DNA from: Lamellibrachia satsuma
Taxonomy: Eukaryota > Annelida > Polychaeta > Sabellida > Siboglinidae
NCBI GenBank assembly: GCA_033239005.1
Contig: BSQZ01000030.1
Location: 1,140,001-1,204,000 of the forward strand
Direction: 5' to 3'
Length of the DNA stretch: 64,000 nt
Position 1 is the stretch's first letter; each line of letters starts with the position of its first letter. A program made the position numbers and the translations under genes. This document shows, one piece after another, positions 50,177 to 61,211 of the stretch. The notes below the pieces were generated by a model. The model was not told where the DNA came from. It did no database searches and worked only from the letters and a program-made list of their open reading frames with translations.

Positions 50177-50442
50177 GAGGTACGGGACCAGGCAGTATTT
50201 GAGCGTTTCGTTGAGCGGCCCCACCATGCTGCACCACCGGTGGCAGCGGCAGCAGCGGCAGCAGCGGCTGCGTCGTTGTTGCCTTCGACGTCGGCGCCCC
50301 AGATGTGGAACATGATGCCACAACACCTTGTGTTGACGTCGCGACAAGCTGGCCTGCTCAATTCTCAGTCGGGTGGTCATGCCAGTCATGGGCGTGGCAG
50401 TCACGCTGGTCACAGCAGCAAGAGGCAGAACAACAAACAGAA
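50177..50442 (+). CDS. Hipk: HIPK exon 10: poly-alanine and S/H-rich linker
   Basis: Residues 749-836 plus two bases. EVRDQAVFERFVERPHHAAP, a run of about ten alanines (771-780, mixed GCA/GCG codons), then QMWNMMPQHLVLTSRQAGLL and a Gly/His/Ser-rich basic end (GHASHGRGSHAGHSSKRQNN). Poly-alanine also occurs in vertebrate HIPKs but nearer the C-terminus. The acceptor is TTGACAG|G; the donor is AA|GTGAGT. The region corresponds to the end of the interaction domain, roughly vertebrate TSTTSSRKSKQH. Confidence 0.88.
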
Positions 50443-51197
50443 GTGAGTGACTCGTCTCGGCAACAATAATACAGTTTTGCCTCCAATCTTTTAACCATCC
50501 TTATCTCTGTAGCATATTCCTCCTTCTGTTGACCACTTTATTATTGCATACTAATTTTGAGATGACCTAACCTTTTCGTTGTGATGAGCCTCTGAGCCCG
50601 AGTTACCATTGATTTAGGTGTGATAGAAGTTTTCTGTATTTGTATTCTTCTGTGGCTGCACTTTGTAATCGGCTAATTTATGATTACAGGATGCAGTTTA
50701 CAATCATGATTTCACCTTTGATATAATTTATACAGTTACTACTTATGGTGTAATTGATTAGTCAGTTACAATAAAAGCTGTAATTGTATCAGTTATGTCA
50801 GTCATGTTTGTGAATTGCATACTGTAATTATTGAATGTATTTTGGTAAGACTACCCCAAAATATTCAAGATTTGTGAGTGACTTGTCATGTCTACAATTG
50901 TTTTCTGTTATGGCTGGATTAAAATTTGATGTAGCTTGATTTCATGATGCAATTTACAATCATGATTACACCTTTAAACATAATTTATACAATTTCAACT
51001 TATGTGTAATCAATTATTTACATTAGTTACACTAGAAACTATAATTATTTAATTATGTCAAAGGTGTACTTGTCATTGCATTTTGTAATGAAATGTATTA
51101 AGTAGATGTCAATGAATAACAAATTTAATATAACATGGAAGAAGATAATAAATAATTGCATATGTGGAAGTGTTAGTTAATGTAGTTGCCATGGCAG
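50443..51197 (+). other. Hipk: HIPK intron 10
   Basis: GTGAGT to CCATGGCAG. AT-rich. It contains a diverged duplication of about 100 bp (ATGATTACAGGATGCAGTTT near 50681 and ATGATGCAATTTACAATCAT near 50942, both followed by ATTTATACA..TTACTTATG.TGTAAT). No gene. Confidence 0.85.
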
Positions 51198-51479
51198 GTT
51201 CCAGAAGGAGAACGTTAGCAGTCACCTGTCCCCCGTCAAGAAACGTGCCAAAGAGAACACACCACCCAACACGACGACCACGACCAGCACCACGACGCAG
51301 GCCACGGCCCACACAACAGACTGGCAGAGGGGCAGCTCAACCTCAAAGACATCCTCATATAAGACGCAGCGCCACACGATTGTGATCCCAGACACACCAA
51401 GTCCAGCGATCAGCGTCATTACAATCAGTTCGGACAGCGACAGCGAGGAAGAGAAGAAATGTAGCGGCAGTCCACGCGG
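51198..51479 (+). CDS. Hipk: HIPK exon 11: NLS-like motif and SUMO-interacting motif
   Basis: Residues 837 (split) to 930 plus two bases. SPVKKRAKENTPP (848-860) matches vertebrate SKRVKENTPP, a basic NLS-like motif. A Thr-rich run follows, then [20 protein letters not shown] (895-914) and SDSDSEEEKK, nearly identical to vertebrate [27 protein letters not shown]. The ISVITI core followed by acidic residues is the SUMO-interacting motif known to target HIPK2 to PML bodies. The acceptor is ATGGCAG|G; the donor is CGCGG|GTCAGT. After the kinase this is the strongest family anchor. Confidence 0.95.
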
Positions 51480-51924
51480 GTCAGTTGATGGTCATTCAGT
51501 GGTCAACTGCCACCTGTACACAGATTTTTTTAATTAGAATTATTCCAGCCTTTTTACTTGATATTTTCTCCACAGCTTCTGAAAGATACTGTTGTATGTG
51601 TTTCATTTAAGTTTTCAGTTGGCGTGTTTCACATCAGAATAAAGAGATGCCTCACTTTAAAAAATGTTCAGCAAATTTTTTGTCCAAACTTAGCAACTAC
51701 ATGCACCATGACCAGAGATACACTATTTAGTAAAAACAAATTATAGGCAGTACATTAAAGCAGTATGTGTAATTGTATTTACAAATACAGGTATTTTCAA
51801 ACTGTTTTTTTAATATGAACACATTTAAATAAAGAATATTTGAAGAGAAATGCCAAATATGAGCATGAATGCTTTTAACACACATATTTCATAGATTTTA
51901 ATGGAGTTTTGTGTTTATGTGTAG
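51480..51924 (+). other. Hipk: HIPK intron 11
   Basis: GTCAGT to TTATGTGTAG. AT-rich, no repeat recognised. Confidence 0.88.
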
Positions 51925-52067
51925 ATGCAAGCCCGACTGTACGGCGTGTCAGAGCAGTCGCATGAAGCAGAGTTGTTCCCTCAGCAGTACAAGCAGCAGC
52001 GTCCTCAGCAGCCTGTCGGCTGATGTCGACCACAATCTCCTCAATCTGTCTCCCGCTGTAATCAAAG
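51925..52067 (+). CDS. Hipk: HIPK exon 12: Cys- and Ser-rich insert
   Basis: Residues 931 (split) to 978 plus one base. CKPDCTACQSSRMKQSC (932-948), then a serine run and DVDHNLLNLSPAVIK. It lies between the SIM and the RK.V.SC.TV segment, where vertebrate HIPK2 has only a short linker, so it looks like a lineage-specific insert. The acceptor is ATGTGTAG|A; the donor is AAAG|GTGAGA. Phases fit (2 in, 1 out). The four cysteines (932, 936, 939, 948) are notable. Confidence 0.85.
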
Positions 52068-53053
52068 GTGAGATACTGAATCTTATTTTCATTGCAAGCT
52101 TATAATTGCAGACTCCAAGCATGTTTGCGAAAACTGCATTTAGAGGGTTAAATACACCCACACACACACACACATGTTGAGAAGAAGTATTTGTTTTAAT
52201 GAAGATGTCTTGTAGTCAAATAAATATTGGTTCCTAGGCTGTAATGTAATAAAAACACAAATTCAAAAGTTGATGTGAGCTACAGTGGTCAAGTTATGAT
52301 TGTCAGATGTGAGTCTTCTGGCCCAGGTTAGTTCCTGTAAACATTTCGGTCTGCCCGTGTTAATGTGATCAATTTGAGTACAGACAGGGTCACTGTTTGA
52401 TCTGTCGTGATTATCATAATCTGTTGCATTACCATAATCTGTGACATTACCACAATCTGTGACATTAATCCCTGGCGTATTGTGTTGGTATTTAATGTGC
52501 TAGCAGCTCGGATGTGTTTTGCTAATCCCCAAGTCATTCACTCTATTCAATTGTGTCGCTCAGATCTCTCAGACTGTTGGTCTCAGATCTAGATCTGGTT
52601 CAAAGTAGGTAAATCATGACTTGAGTGGTAGAGACAGTAACCCACGTGGAACTGGGGACAGGTCTGTTACACGGAGTGTACACAAATTTTTCGTTGGTAC
52701 GGAGCTAGTTGGGTGTTTTTGTGTAATTAAATTGCTTCAGTCCCCTTAATTTTTCTTTCTCTAAAGAACATCAAGTCGCAGTTGTTTCATCGCCAAATCG
52801 TGTATTTCAAAAATATTTAACAGTTAATCACAATAGTGACATGTCTTGTATGAACATTATTTTTAACAACCAAGATGTTATAAATACTAATAAATTCAAG
52901 GTCGCAATGTCCTTCCTGTACAACAGTCGTTCAGTTAACCAGTGGAATCATTGTACGTCCCTTTAAAACTGTTTTCCTCTGCAAGTGATCAGTGAGGTTC
53001 AGTGTTGAAGTAGAGCGTGGATGTCACTTCAAACCATTTGTTCTGCCTTGCAG
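52068..53053 (+). other. Hipk: HIPK intron 12
   Basis: GTGAGA to TTCTGCCTTGCAG. It contains a short CA run at 52158-52172 and small CATAATCTGT/CACAATCTGTGACATT reiterations at 52410-52470. Nothing else recognised. Confidence 0.88.
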
Positions 53054-53678
53054 ACATACAACGTGGCCGCAAGACAGTCGCCAGTTGTCTGACGGTGCCC
53101 GACATTCTTGACTCCGAGTCGGAAGATATTGCCCGACGCAGCCAATCAAAAGTGAGCTTTGCTTTAATCAAAGACGAGCCAGGGTCGACGGTGGACTTGG
53201 GTTATGGAGACACGCACAGCAGAGATGTCGCATCTCTCGATGTCGTCAGAGACGCCATGCTCAAGACAGGCACTATGGTAGCAACACCTGGTGGCTCGCC
53301 TGGATTTGTCGACATCCTCAACGTTCATGGGTTGAAGCCTGACGAAAAGCTGACAAAGTCTGCAACGCGGTACGAAGCGAGACGGTCCACTGCGCGTGGT
53401 CTGCTTGACGTTGACACATCTGCAACGACATCTGCAGTGAAATCCCAGCAGGTGTCACCACCTGTGCGGCAGCAGACGACAGTAAAGTCGTCATCTGGCA
53501 GCCAGCACCATCACAGCTCACATAGCCACAGCAAACAGCGACCACCCAACCTGAATCTGGGTGCTGGAGGTAGTGTAGCGGGGCGAAGTCATCTCCAGCC
53601 ACACCAGGCTTCGGGCACATACCTGCACGCCGGTCTGCCCCTCTACCTGAGCACACCCGCCATAGCAGAACACCACAG
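53054..53678 (+). CDS. Hipk: HIPK exon 13: C-terminal regulatory region
   Basis: Residues 979 (split) to 1186 plus two bases. GRKTVASCLTVPDILDSESE matches vertebrate [20 protein letters not shown]. Then come FALIKDEPGST (a psi-K-x-E sumoylation-type motif at K1018 followed by Pro), GFVDILNVHG, a basic TRYEARRSTARG stretch, a His/Ser-rich run (SGSQHHHSSHSHSKQRPPNL) like vertebrate TSGHSSGSSSG..QQRPGPH, and HAGLPLYLSTPA. The acceptor is CTTGCAG|A; the donor is ACAG|GTATGG. Largest tail exon (625 nt). It corresponds to the PEST/autoinhibitory part of the family. Confidence 0.92.
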
Positions 53679-54073
53679 GTATGGCTTCCAATTCAGAGAT
53701 GTAGAAAAGTTATCTCATCGTTTTATTTTGTGCCAACCATAAGAAGTGATTTTAATTGATGTTTTTGTTGTTGTTACCAGTTTCATTATAGGAAAAAAAT
53801 CAGGTAATACAATTAGCCATTTTTGCATTTGTAAATACCACTTTCAATTTACTTCAGACAAACATTTATGTTCATCAAAAGCTTCCAAATGACTTAAATG
53901 GAACTTGTGCTCAGCCCACTAAGTTCGCTCTGGTTGTGTAGGGTGTGGTAACACAGAGTTGGACTCCGTTAACAGCATTGGGGTTCATAATCTCTTACTA
54001 CCAATAAAGGAATAGGCAATTTTGTTCACTCCACATTGCCCCAGTTCACCCGGCTGTATAGATGATTATCTGG

Positions 54074-54077
<4 letters not shown>

Positions 54078-54148
<71 letters not shown>
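54078..54148. repeat. (TA)n microsatellite, about 35 units
   Basis: Uninterrupted TA run of about 70 bp. Confidence 0.97.
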
Positions 54149-54151
<3 letters not shown>

Positions 54152-54295
54152 GTGGAAAAATTTTAATGAACAGCATTCGTGCATTGATTGCATCATTAGT
54201 AAATGCTTCCTCAAAGCATTGTATTTGTGTTCGAATAAACAGGTCTAAAATGAAAGGAACTTAAATATAACTGTAAATAAAAATAATAAAAGTTT

Positions 54296-54478
54296 GGAAA
54301 GGGTTAACATCACCCACCCCCTATACAAAAATAAAACAAATTGGAGGAACTGGACATGTATTGTCAATGGAAAGCCAGTTATTACAAAATTTCAACTGGG
54401 GAATAATCTAAAAAATGTATCTTTCCAATTTTATTTTAATGATTTAGTTAACCACACAGATTTTTTGGATTATTAGAT
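54296..54478 (+). repeat. Interspersed repeat, GGAAAGCCA family, copy 1
   Basis: Aligns with 58796-58990: CACCC.CTATACAAAAAT, GGAGGAACTGGACATG, AATGGAAAGCCAGTTATTAC, AAATTTCAACTGGG, TCTTTCCAATTTTATT and TTTTTTGGATTATTAGATTT. Confidence 0.75.
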
Positions 54479-54574
54479 TTTAAAATATGTTTACAAAGGG
54501 CAATATGAGTATTGTGTTAGAAGCCATGGTTGACCTGTCATGTGTCAGTTGTGTGAGTTCGTTGTGTGTTCCAG

Positions 54575-54932
54575 GGACTATCACCACTGTGGCAACCGCT
54601 GCAGTCCGGTACACAAGTACATCCTACCAGCCCACCAACAGACCCATGTCCTCTCCGGCGTCCAGCAACTCGGCCCATTCTCACCAGGTGGCGTGGTGCC
54701 CCCACCGGCGCACCAGAGCCCCCGCCACGTCCAGTACACCCACCCCCTGCCCGCACACCTGCACCCCGTGCTACACTCACCAGGGACACTGCACCCCGTC
54801 GCATACACCCAGCAGATGGGCGCCCCCACGTACGTGAATTCACCCAGTGGCGGGATCTACACGACGTTCCCTCTGAGTCCAACAAAGCCGCGGCAGTATC
54901 AGTATCTGTACCAGACATTCACGCACGACTGA
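54575..54932 (+). CDS. Hipk: HIPK exon 14: C-terminus and stop
   Basis: Residues 1187 (split) to 1305, stop TGA 54930-54932. RDYHHCGNRCSPVHKYILPA, then a Pro/His/Gln-rich tail (PPPAHQSPRHVQYTHPLPAH, LHPVLHSPGTLHPVAYTQQM) ending GGIYTTFPLSPTKPRQYQYL. The end matches vertebrate [21 protein letters not shown], fixing the frame against two competing open frames over the same DNA. Sequence is His/Tyr-rich as in the HIPK YH region. The acceptor is TGTGTTCCAG|G. A compositionally GC-rich exon. Confidence 0.95.
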
Positions 54933-55756
54933 GACTGTTCGCTGCAATCTGTGGCCCGTGCTCTTAGTTCGTCAGTCCGACTACATTACTTCCATGACTA
55001 CTGTCATGTGACCACACTTGAAGGTCGGGTGGAGAAGTTTTGGTTTTGAATGAGAGGGGTGCAAGACTTCTGATTTGGTGACGAGTGGTTCAAGTAGTTA
55101 AGCTTTAAGTTCTTTATTTTTATCAACCGATGTTGTGTTTGCGTGTGTAGCGGCTAACGATACGGAACAGAATGAGTATGTTAAGTAAGTAAGTGTTGCC
55201 TTTAATAACACCAGGTCACTAAGCTGACAACCAGGGTTTTATGTGATTATCGCGGTGTTTGTGCACTTTTAGGAAGGAACTGCCGATTTGGTGGGTTTTC
55301 TTACAGCTGATGGTTGACCGATTATATGAGACGTTAGCTGGAAAGGTATTTGCATGTTGCTTTGCTCTTGGTGTTTTTATTAGATGGTGTGGCTCAGTTG
55401 TTATGGTTACGTCGAGTGGTGGTCAGCATGTCTAGGTCGCTTGTGTTCGGCTAAATTACGGTAGACTCGCAGTTGCTTATCTAGTCAAATCTCTAGAAGC
55501 AGCAACTTGTCCTTATTCACTGCAGTTGTATTACAAATTTGTGAGAAGTCGAGCACAAATAACCAGACAGTACTGCCACCTGTTGGAGACCTGGCCCTAC
55601 CGCAGAGAGATGTTGATAGACGTTGTGCTTGTATGTGTTTGTGTGTCTATTTAGTATTAACAATTTAACGATTTTTGCATATCACAAATCTTGTCTTGAA
55701 TAATCCTGGTGTGGAAGTAGATAACTTGTATACAATTGTATGTATATTATGATCTC

Positions 55757-55758
<2 letters not shown>

Positions 55759-55830
<72 letters not shown>
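55759..55830. repeat. (GT)n followed by (TA)n microsatellite
   Basis: A GT run of about 14 units passes through TATATG into a TA run of about 20 units. Confidence 0.97.
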
Positions 55831-55832
<2 letters not shown>

Positions 55833-57862
55833 TGTATATGTACATATATGTGTATGAATGTGCACATACATGAATATACATATGTATACATACACACACG
55901 TACAATATTATATATGTGTGTGCGTAGGTGTGCCTTGATGTAAATCAATTTGTAATATTATTTTGTTATATATAAGTGTGTTGTGTTCTGTGCATATGGT
56001 GGCCATGATTAATTAGCTTTGTATAGTGAAGCATGACTGTTTTGTATATTATTGGCTTGGTATTGGTATAGCATGTGTCAGTGTTTGATGATGGCATTGT
56101 GTGATGTAGATAGACAAACTCAAATGTAGTGTTAGCAATGCATTTCTTTGCAACAGTGGGTGTGTATAGGTGATAGTATTGTAAGAAGTGCTTTTTGATT
56201 GCTCAGCGATAGCTTTAGTGATTTTGTGAAAGCGGTTGTCTGCTTTCTGACTGCTCTTATTGTGATAACAAAACTTGATGGTTTTGAGGAGACCAGTGGG
56301 GTGACCAGTTAAGTTGCTTTGTATAAATTATATCTGTGTTAACTGCTACGGCCCTGTAGTTGGTTGTTTGGTTATGAATTAGTGGTACATAACACGCCTA
56401 GATGGTATATATGTAACTTATTCGGTTTGTGCATAGTTAGGTGATTCAGTGATGGGTATTTAAATGTTGTTCAGTAACAATCAATTTTCTGCGTGTGCTT
56501 GCATATGCAAATTCTCTCTAATCTTATTGTCGTGCGCATACCAAGTAAGGCTAGTTAACTACGGATTAATTATGCACGTTTGTTTTAACACAGCTACATG
56601 TGATATATGGATACATCGTTATTATTAATATGATACTCATTGTCAACATCAGAGCATTGTTGTATAGACACTGTTGTGTGCTTAACCAAAGCTGTCCTCC
56701 CTTGTCGAACGCTTCGACACTTTATGCTGCAACTTTGTGTTTTGTTTCAGTGCCATCGGTGGGGCTCATGCCCTTTTGGTACCTTGGCGAGGCAGATACC
56801 TTGTAGTGATGTGTGTATATTTTAGTGTTTTGTAAGTAGTTATTGTGGGTTTGTTGTGTTGCTAGGAATAGGGAACAGTCTGTTTGCGCCTACAATAATG
56901 TTAGTCACTGCGACATAGTTAATTGGTTGTTAATTATTTTTATTATTATGGGCTTGAAATGGCTACAAGTTGAGCCAGTGCTGACTAACGTCACAAGTAT
57001 CACAGTGGTGATCAGGTGGCAGTATTTCAATGCAAGGGCATCTCATTTTATGCCTGTGATGATGTGCGATGATAAATCATAATTTTATCTGCCTCGGTGC
57101 ATAATTTCCGAGAATAGCGGGGTGGGTGCCATGCACTGTAGCTTCCAATAGTGCATGCAGCAGTGTGTATTCAGTGAGCAATCATATGTTATAATAAGAC
57201 ATTTATCCAGTGAGCAATCATGAAAACTATGTTTTGTTAAATGTTTGCAAATGTTGAAATGATATGCATACTTAAATCTTGCAACGATGTTCATGACAGA
57301 GGTCTGTGTATCTAGGTGGCTGTGTCATAATCTAGAGAAAATGACACCGAGTGGTGTTGATGAGTTGAGTTGATGAGTTGAGTTTGGAGTTGGGTTGGTT
57401 TTAAGTTGGGATGAGATCGCACATTCCATCTTTTATGTGTGAGCAAGGTGAAGGCTGGTTTAGTTGTGAGGGTGGTTGTCATAGAAGTGTGCTTTTAACA
57501 CAGGTTTTTCGGATTGCTGTTGTGGTGTTAATGGATTTTGGTGCCTAGGTAAATGAGCAATTTACTTTGTTGGTAGTGTTATATTGTTGGATAGTTACCA
57601 GATTTTTTGTAAGTAGCCATAGCACTGGTGTATTGGTGTAAGCAGTTCAGGTGTAGTGGTCACTATTATTACTACTACGGTGGCAATGCGCATTTTTGCT
57701 AGACTTTGTACTAACGTTTGTTGTATTCGGCTGTTTGTGAGAGTTATATTTTGCATTACGTAGAGGTATTCTAGATTTGATGATACTTAGAGTACACTAA
57801 TTCAGGTGACGCAGCAGCGTTGCTTTATGGAGGAGGGTCCTTGCTAGATTTGGCTGTCTAGT

Positions 57863-57868
57863 ATTAAA
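57863..57868 (+). terminator. Hipk: Candidate polyadenylation signal ATTAAA
   Basis: The common variant hexamer, followed by T-rich sequence (TTTGTCTTTC). It would give a 3' UTR of about 2.9 kb. Confidence 0.25.
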
Positions 57869-58795
57869 TTTGTCTTTCAATTGATGTTGATTCGCACATC
57901 TGGCAGTCTGTGTGTGGCTTAATGTAGAAATGCAGTATTCCTAGATATTTCCATATATGTATGATGATTTAACTAAGCTAAAATTTGATCAAAGGGCAGA
58001 GGGGTATGCTGTTTTCTTTGGGGTAATATGTAGTTTTACAGGTTGCGCTGAATTTTGAAGTTCGTATGTTTGCTGAAATATTTGTTATATAGTGGGAAGT
58101 CACAACAAATCTGCAGTACAAATTCGGGTATTTGGGGATATTATAACAATTTGAGCATATTCTGAGTTACTAGGTTTTGGGAGTATGAAGTGACAGGTAT
58201 TTTGTTGCATGCTGCAGAGATGTTGTTTCGGTGCTGCAAGAAACCCCCATCCTATGAATGCAATGCAGCACTATGCCATGTAATCCTATTGTTCAGTTGT
58301 GGAAAGGCCACATGGGTGCATGAACGCAGCAGTCTGCCAGTTCACCCTGGTTTCTTGTTGTCCTTTGCTCTGTGATAATGTTGTATGCTTTATAGCTATA
58401 TAAGCACCTCGTTGCTCTGCCTGACTTAGACTTGTACAATCAAACTGCTGCCATTTGTACGTGTATACCCAGTTGTTTGGAAGACTTAACAGTGACACTA
58501 TGATATTATACTGGCTGGTTTATGTATTTTGGTAAATCATAGTAGTTGTAGTATACATGACTATGACAAGACTTGCTAAAATCTCGTGTTTAGTTAATCT
58601 GCTGCCATGTTTATGATGCATCACAGCTGTGAAACAAAAAGTAACCCAACATTTTTATTTCACCTAACATTGCATGGCTGTCTGTGTTTTGTCTGTATCT
58701 TATAGGTGCAGTGTTACAAAGTTTGCTTTTACATTTTGTTTCCTTGTGTCAGGGGTTTCATGAATATAAACAAATTCTGATAAAAAAAATTGATC

Positions 58796-58990
58796 GGATT
58801 GGTCCCAATAACCAACACCCCTCTACAAAAAATGGAAAATTAGAGGCACTGCACTGTACACGCATAGTCAGTGCAGTGACTGGAAAGCCAATTGTGAAAT
58901 TTCAATCTGGAAAAACAACTTACAAAAATTACCTTTCCAATTTATTGGTGATAATCCAAGAAGACTACATTTGTTTGGATTATTTAATAT
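58796..58990 (+). repeat. Interspersed repeat, GGAAAGCCA family, copy 2
   Basis: Homologous to 54296-54478 on the same strand. It has GACTGGAAAGCCAATTGTGA, AAATTTCAATCTGG, CCTTTCCAATTTATT and TTTGTTTGGATTATTTAATA. It lies within the presumed 3' UTR. Confidence 0.75.
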
Positions 58991-60203
58991 TTGAGCTAAA
59001 CTGAACTGGTTGGAGTGTTTAATTCTTCAACCAACATGTTCAACAGCATGCAGGTTTGAGGGTAGAACTTGTTGGCTTGTGTTCTTTGGCCAGTATAGCA
59101 AGTCTTTCAGCGAACTTGGTCGTCTAGTAGCCTGACTTGTGCTTATATATGTATACAGTATATTATAAGAAATGGTGCTGACAGAAGTGAACATGTTTAA
59201 AATGGTGAAATAACTACCATTGATAATTGCCACGGTTTATGATAATAGCCTCGGTTTGGATACGCTTCGCAATAATTCCATTGCCGCCAGAATGCTACAT
59301 ACGAAAGCCATTGGTACGTTTGATAATTCATATTTCCGTCAAACATTTTTGAAAGTTTTATTGTTCTAGATGACTGTGTGGGGTTACTGGTATTTTTCCA
59401 CGGTTTAAGCATGTCTGCTATGCTAGATGTTTTTGCAGTACAGATGTTTATCAAGAAAAGCGGGTAGTTTTTGTCCACTGCATTTAACATTAACTAATGG
59501 TAGTCTCCAGACGTTGTCACTGCGCTGTGGCATGTGACAACTGTATGTGCATAATGATTGGTATTTTTGTGCTTTGAGAAATTTGTACATTTAACAATAG
59601 TGTGGTTTCTTCGAGTAATACTTGTATCATCATATGCACATTTTGCTAGGTCGTCTTTATATTTGTACTGGCATAGTGTGCCGTTGTATCTTTCAGATGC
59701 ACCATATTGTTCATTAACCTCGAATTATCACATAATACGTAGGCCAAATTTATATTTGTGATCTCATTTAATGATTATGACGATATTTGTGAACCGACAA
59801 TTGCTAAAAGGAAACAGAGATGTGAAGTCTGGTTTACTAGGGATGATAGATTCAATGCACGTTTAGATTGGCGTGGGTTTGTTGTGAAATCGGCCGTTGT
59901 CGAGCTTCGATTAATCCTGGTGTATGATGCTAGTTTTAAGTATGTAAGTACAGATTTCTTGTATTTTTCTCTAGTCACTTTCATAATGTACACGGTAGTT
60001 GTCACTGGTGGTTGATTGATTGATTAATTGATTGTCTGTTTGGATATATGCTTTTGTTTTTATACTATCATGCCTGTTAACATTTGCTAGATATGCTATA
60101 GATGCAACAGGTGTTTGTAAGATTTGCCCTGGATTGTTCACAGTTAGCGGAAACTTCACTACCAGTATGCTACTAAGCAAGAGTTCGGGAGTTGGTTAGT
60201 TTT

Positions 60204-60209
60204 AATAAA
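60204..60209 (+). terminator. Hipk: Candidate polyadenylation signal AATAAA
   Basis: First canonical AATAAA after the HIPK stop codon, followed within 30 nt by GTGTGTTGTTAG, a GT-rich downstream element. It would give a 3' UTR of about 5.3 kb. Confidence 0.35.
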
Positions 60210-60650
60210 TATATGTAATTATTCAGGTGTGTTGTTAGCCGTGTATATGGTCTTGGCGTTGTCGGGAATTTTCACATCACCGCAACTAGTGCATTTAGGT
60301 GATTTTATCATAGTTTTATTCTTATCATCACTACTGAGGAGAACTGTGTCGTTGTTTGTGATACATATCTATTGCCATTAAAATATTTCCTGTACGCTTG
60401 TGTAGAGTCACTATTTGTTTGGGAAAACACTTCAGTGTCGTCCACGCCTTGGTTGCAATAATAACATAGGTGTCAGTGTTACCGCTTTCGGGCAGGAAAT
60501 ACCACTTTTCACCTTTGGTCTCACTTCCCCCTTTTTTATTATCCAAAAACAAATTTTTTTAATGGTCAAATCGATCCGTTTGTTGCACCGAAGGCTATTC
60601 TAGGGAAAAGTAATGTGTCTGGTCTCGAGTAATTCCATTTGTTCACTGCA
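60210..60650. other. Intergenic, nothing recognised
   Basis: Mixed sequence without a coding signature or repeat. Confidence 0.5.
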
Positions 60651-61211
60651 AATGAGAACGGAAGATCTAAATCCATTAAAACAAATGAGAACGGAAGATC
60701 TAAATCCATTAAAACAAATGAGAACGGAAGATCTAAATCCATTAAAACAAATGAGAACGGAAGATCTAAATCCATTAAAACAAATGAGAACGGAAGATCT
60801 AAATCCATTAAAACAAATGAGAACGGAAGATCTAAATCCATTAAAACAAATGAGAACGGAAGATCTAAATCCATTAAAACAAATGAGAACGGAAGATCTA
60901 AATCCATTAAAACAAATGAGAACGGAAGATCTAAATCCATTAAAACAAATGAGAACGGAAGATCTAAATCCATTAAAACAAATGAGAACGGAAGATCTAA
61001 ATCCATTAAAACAAATGAGAACGGAAGATCTAAATCCATTAAAACAAATGAGAACGGAAGATCTAAATCCATTAAAACAAATGAGAACGGAAGATCTAAA
61101 TCCATTAAAACAAATGAGAACGGAAGATCTAAATCCATTAAAACAAATGAGAACGGAAGATCTAAATCCATTAAAACAAATGAGAACGGAAGATCTAAAT
61201 CCATTAAAACA
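60651..61211. repeat. 33-bp minisatellite, 17 perfect copies
   Basis: Unit AATGAGAACGGAAGATCTAA then ATCCATTAAAACA, seventeen copies with no substitution that I can find. As 33 is a multiple of three, + strand frames read MRTEDLNPLKQ or NENGRSKSIKT repeated, and the minus strand reads FVLMDLDLPFS repeated. The perfect nucleotide identity points to very recent DNA-level expansion rather than protein selection. Flanks give no start context or domain. Confidence 0.98.

Larger units (their letters stand above)
53679..54574 (+). other. Hipk: HIPK intron 13
   Basis: GTATGG to TGTGTTCCAG. It contains a (TA)n microsatellite (54078-54148) and copy 1 of an interspersed repeat (54296-54478). Confidence 0.88.
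54933..60203 (+). other. Hipk: Probable long HIPK 3' UTR / downstream region
   Basis: T- and GT-rich on the + strand with no coding signature. I find no AATAAA between the stop and 60204; an ATTAAA variant lies at 57863-57868. It contains a (GT)n(TA)n microsatellite (55759-55830) and copy 2 of the GGAAAGCCA repeat (58796-58990). Several TGTATAT-type words could be Pumilio sites, but the composition makes them likely by chance. Confidence 0.5.

Noticed and set aside
54487..54967. Two competing + strand open frames over HIPK exon 14
   Set aside because: Only the frame ending at 54932 joins in phase with exon 13 and ends with the family-typical YTTFPLSP C-terminus.
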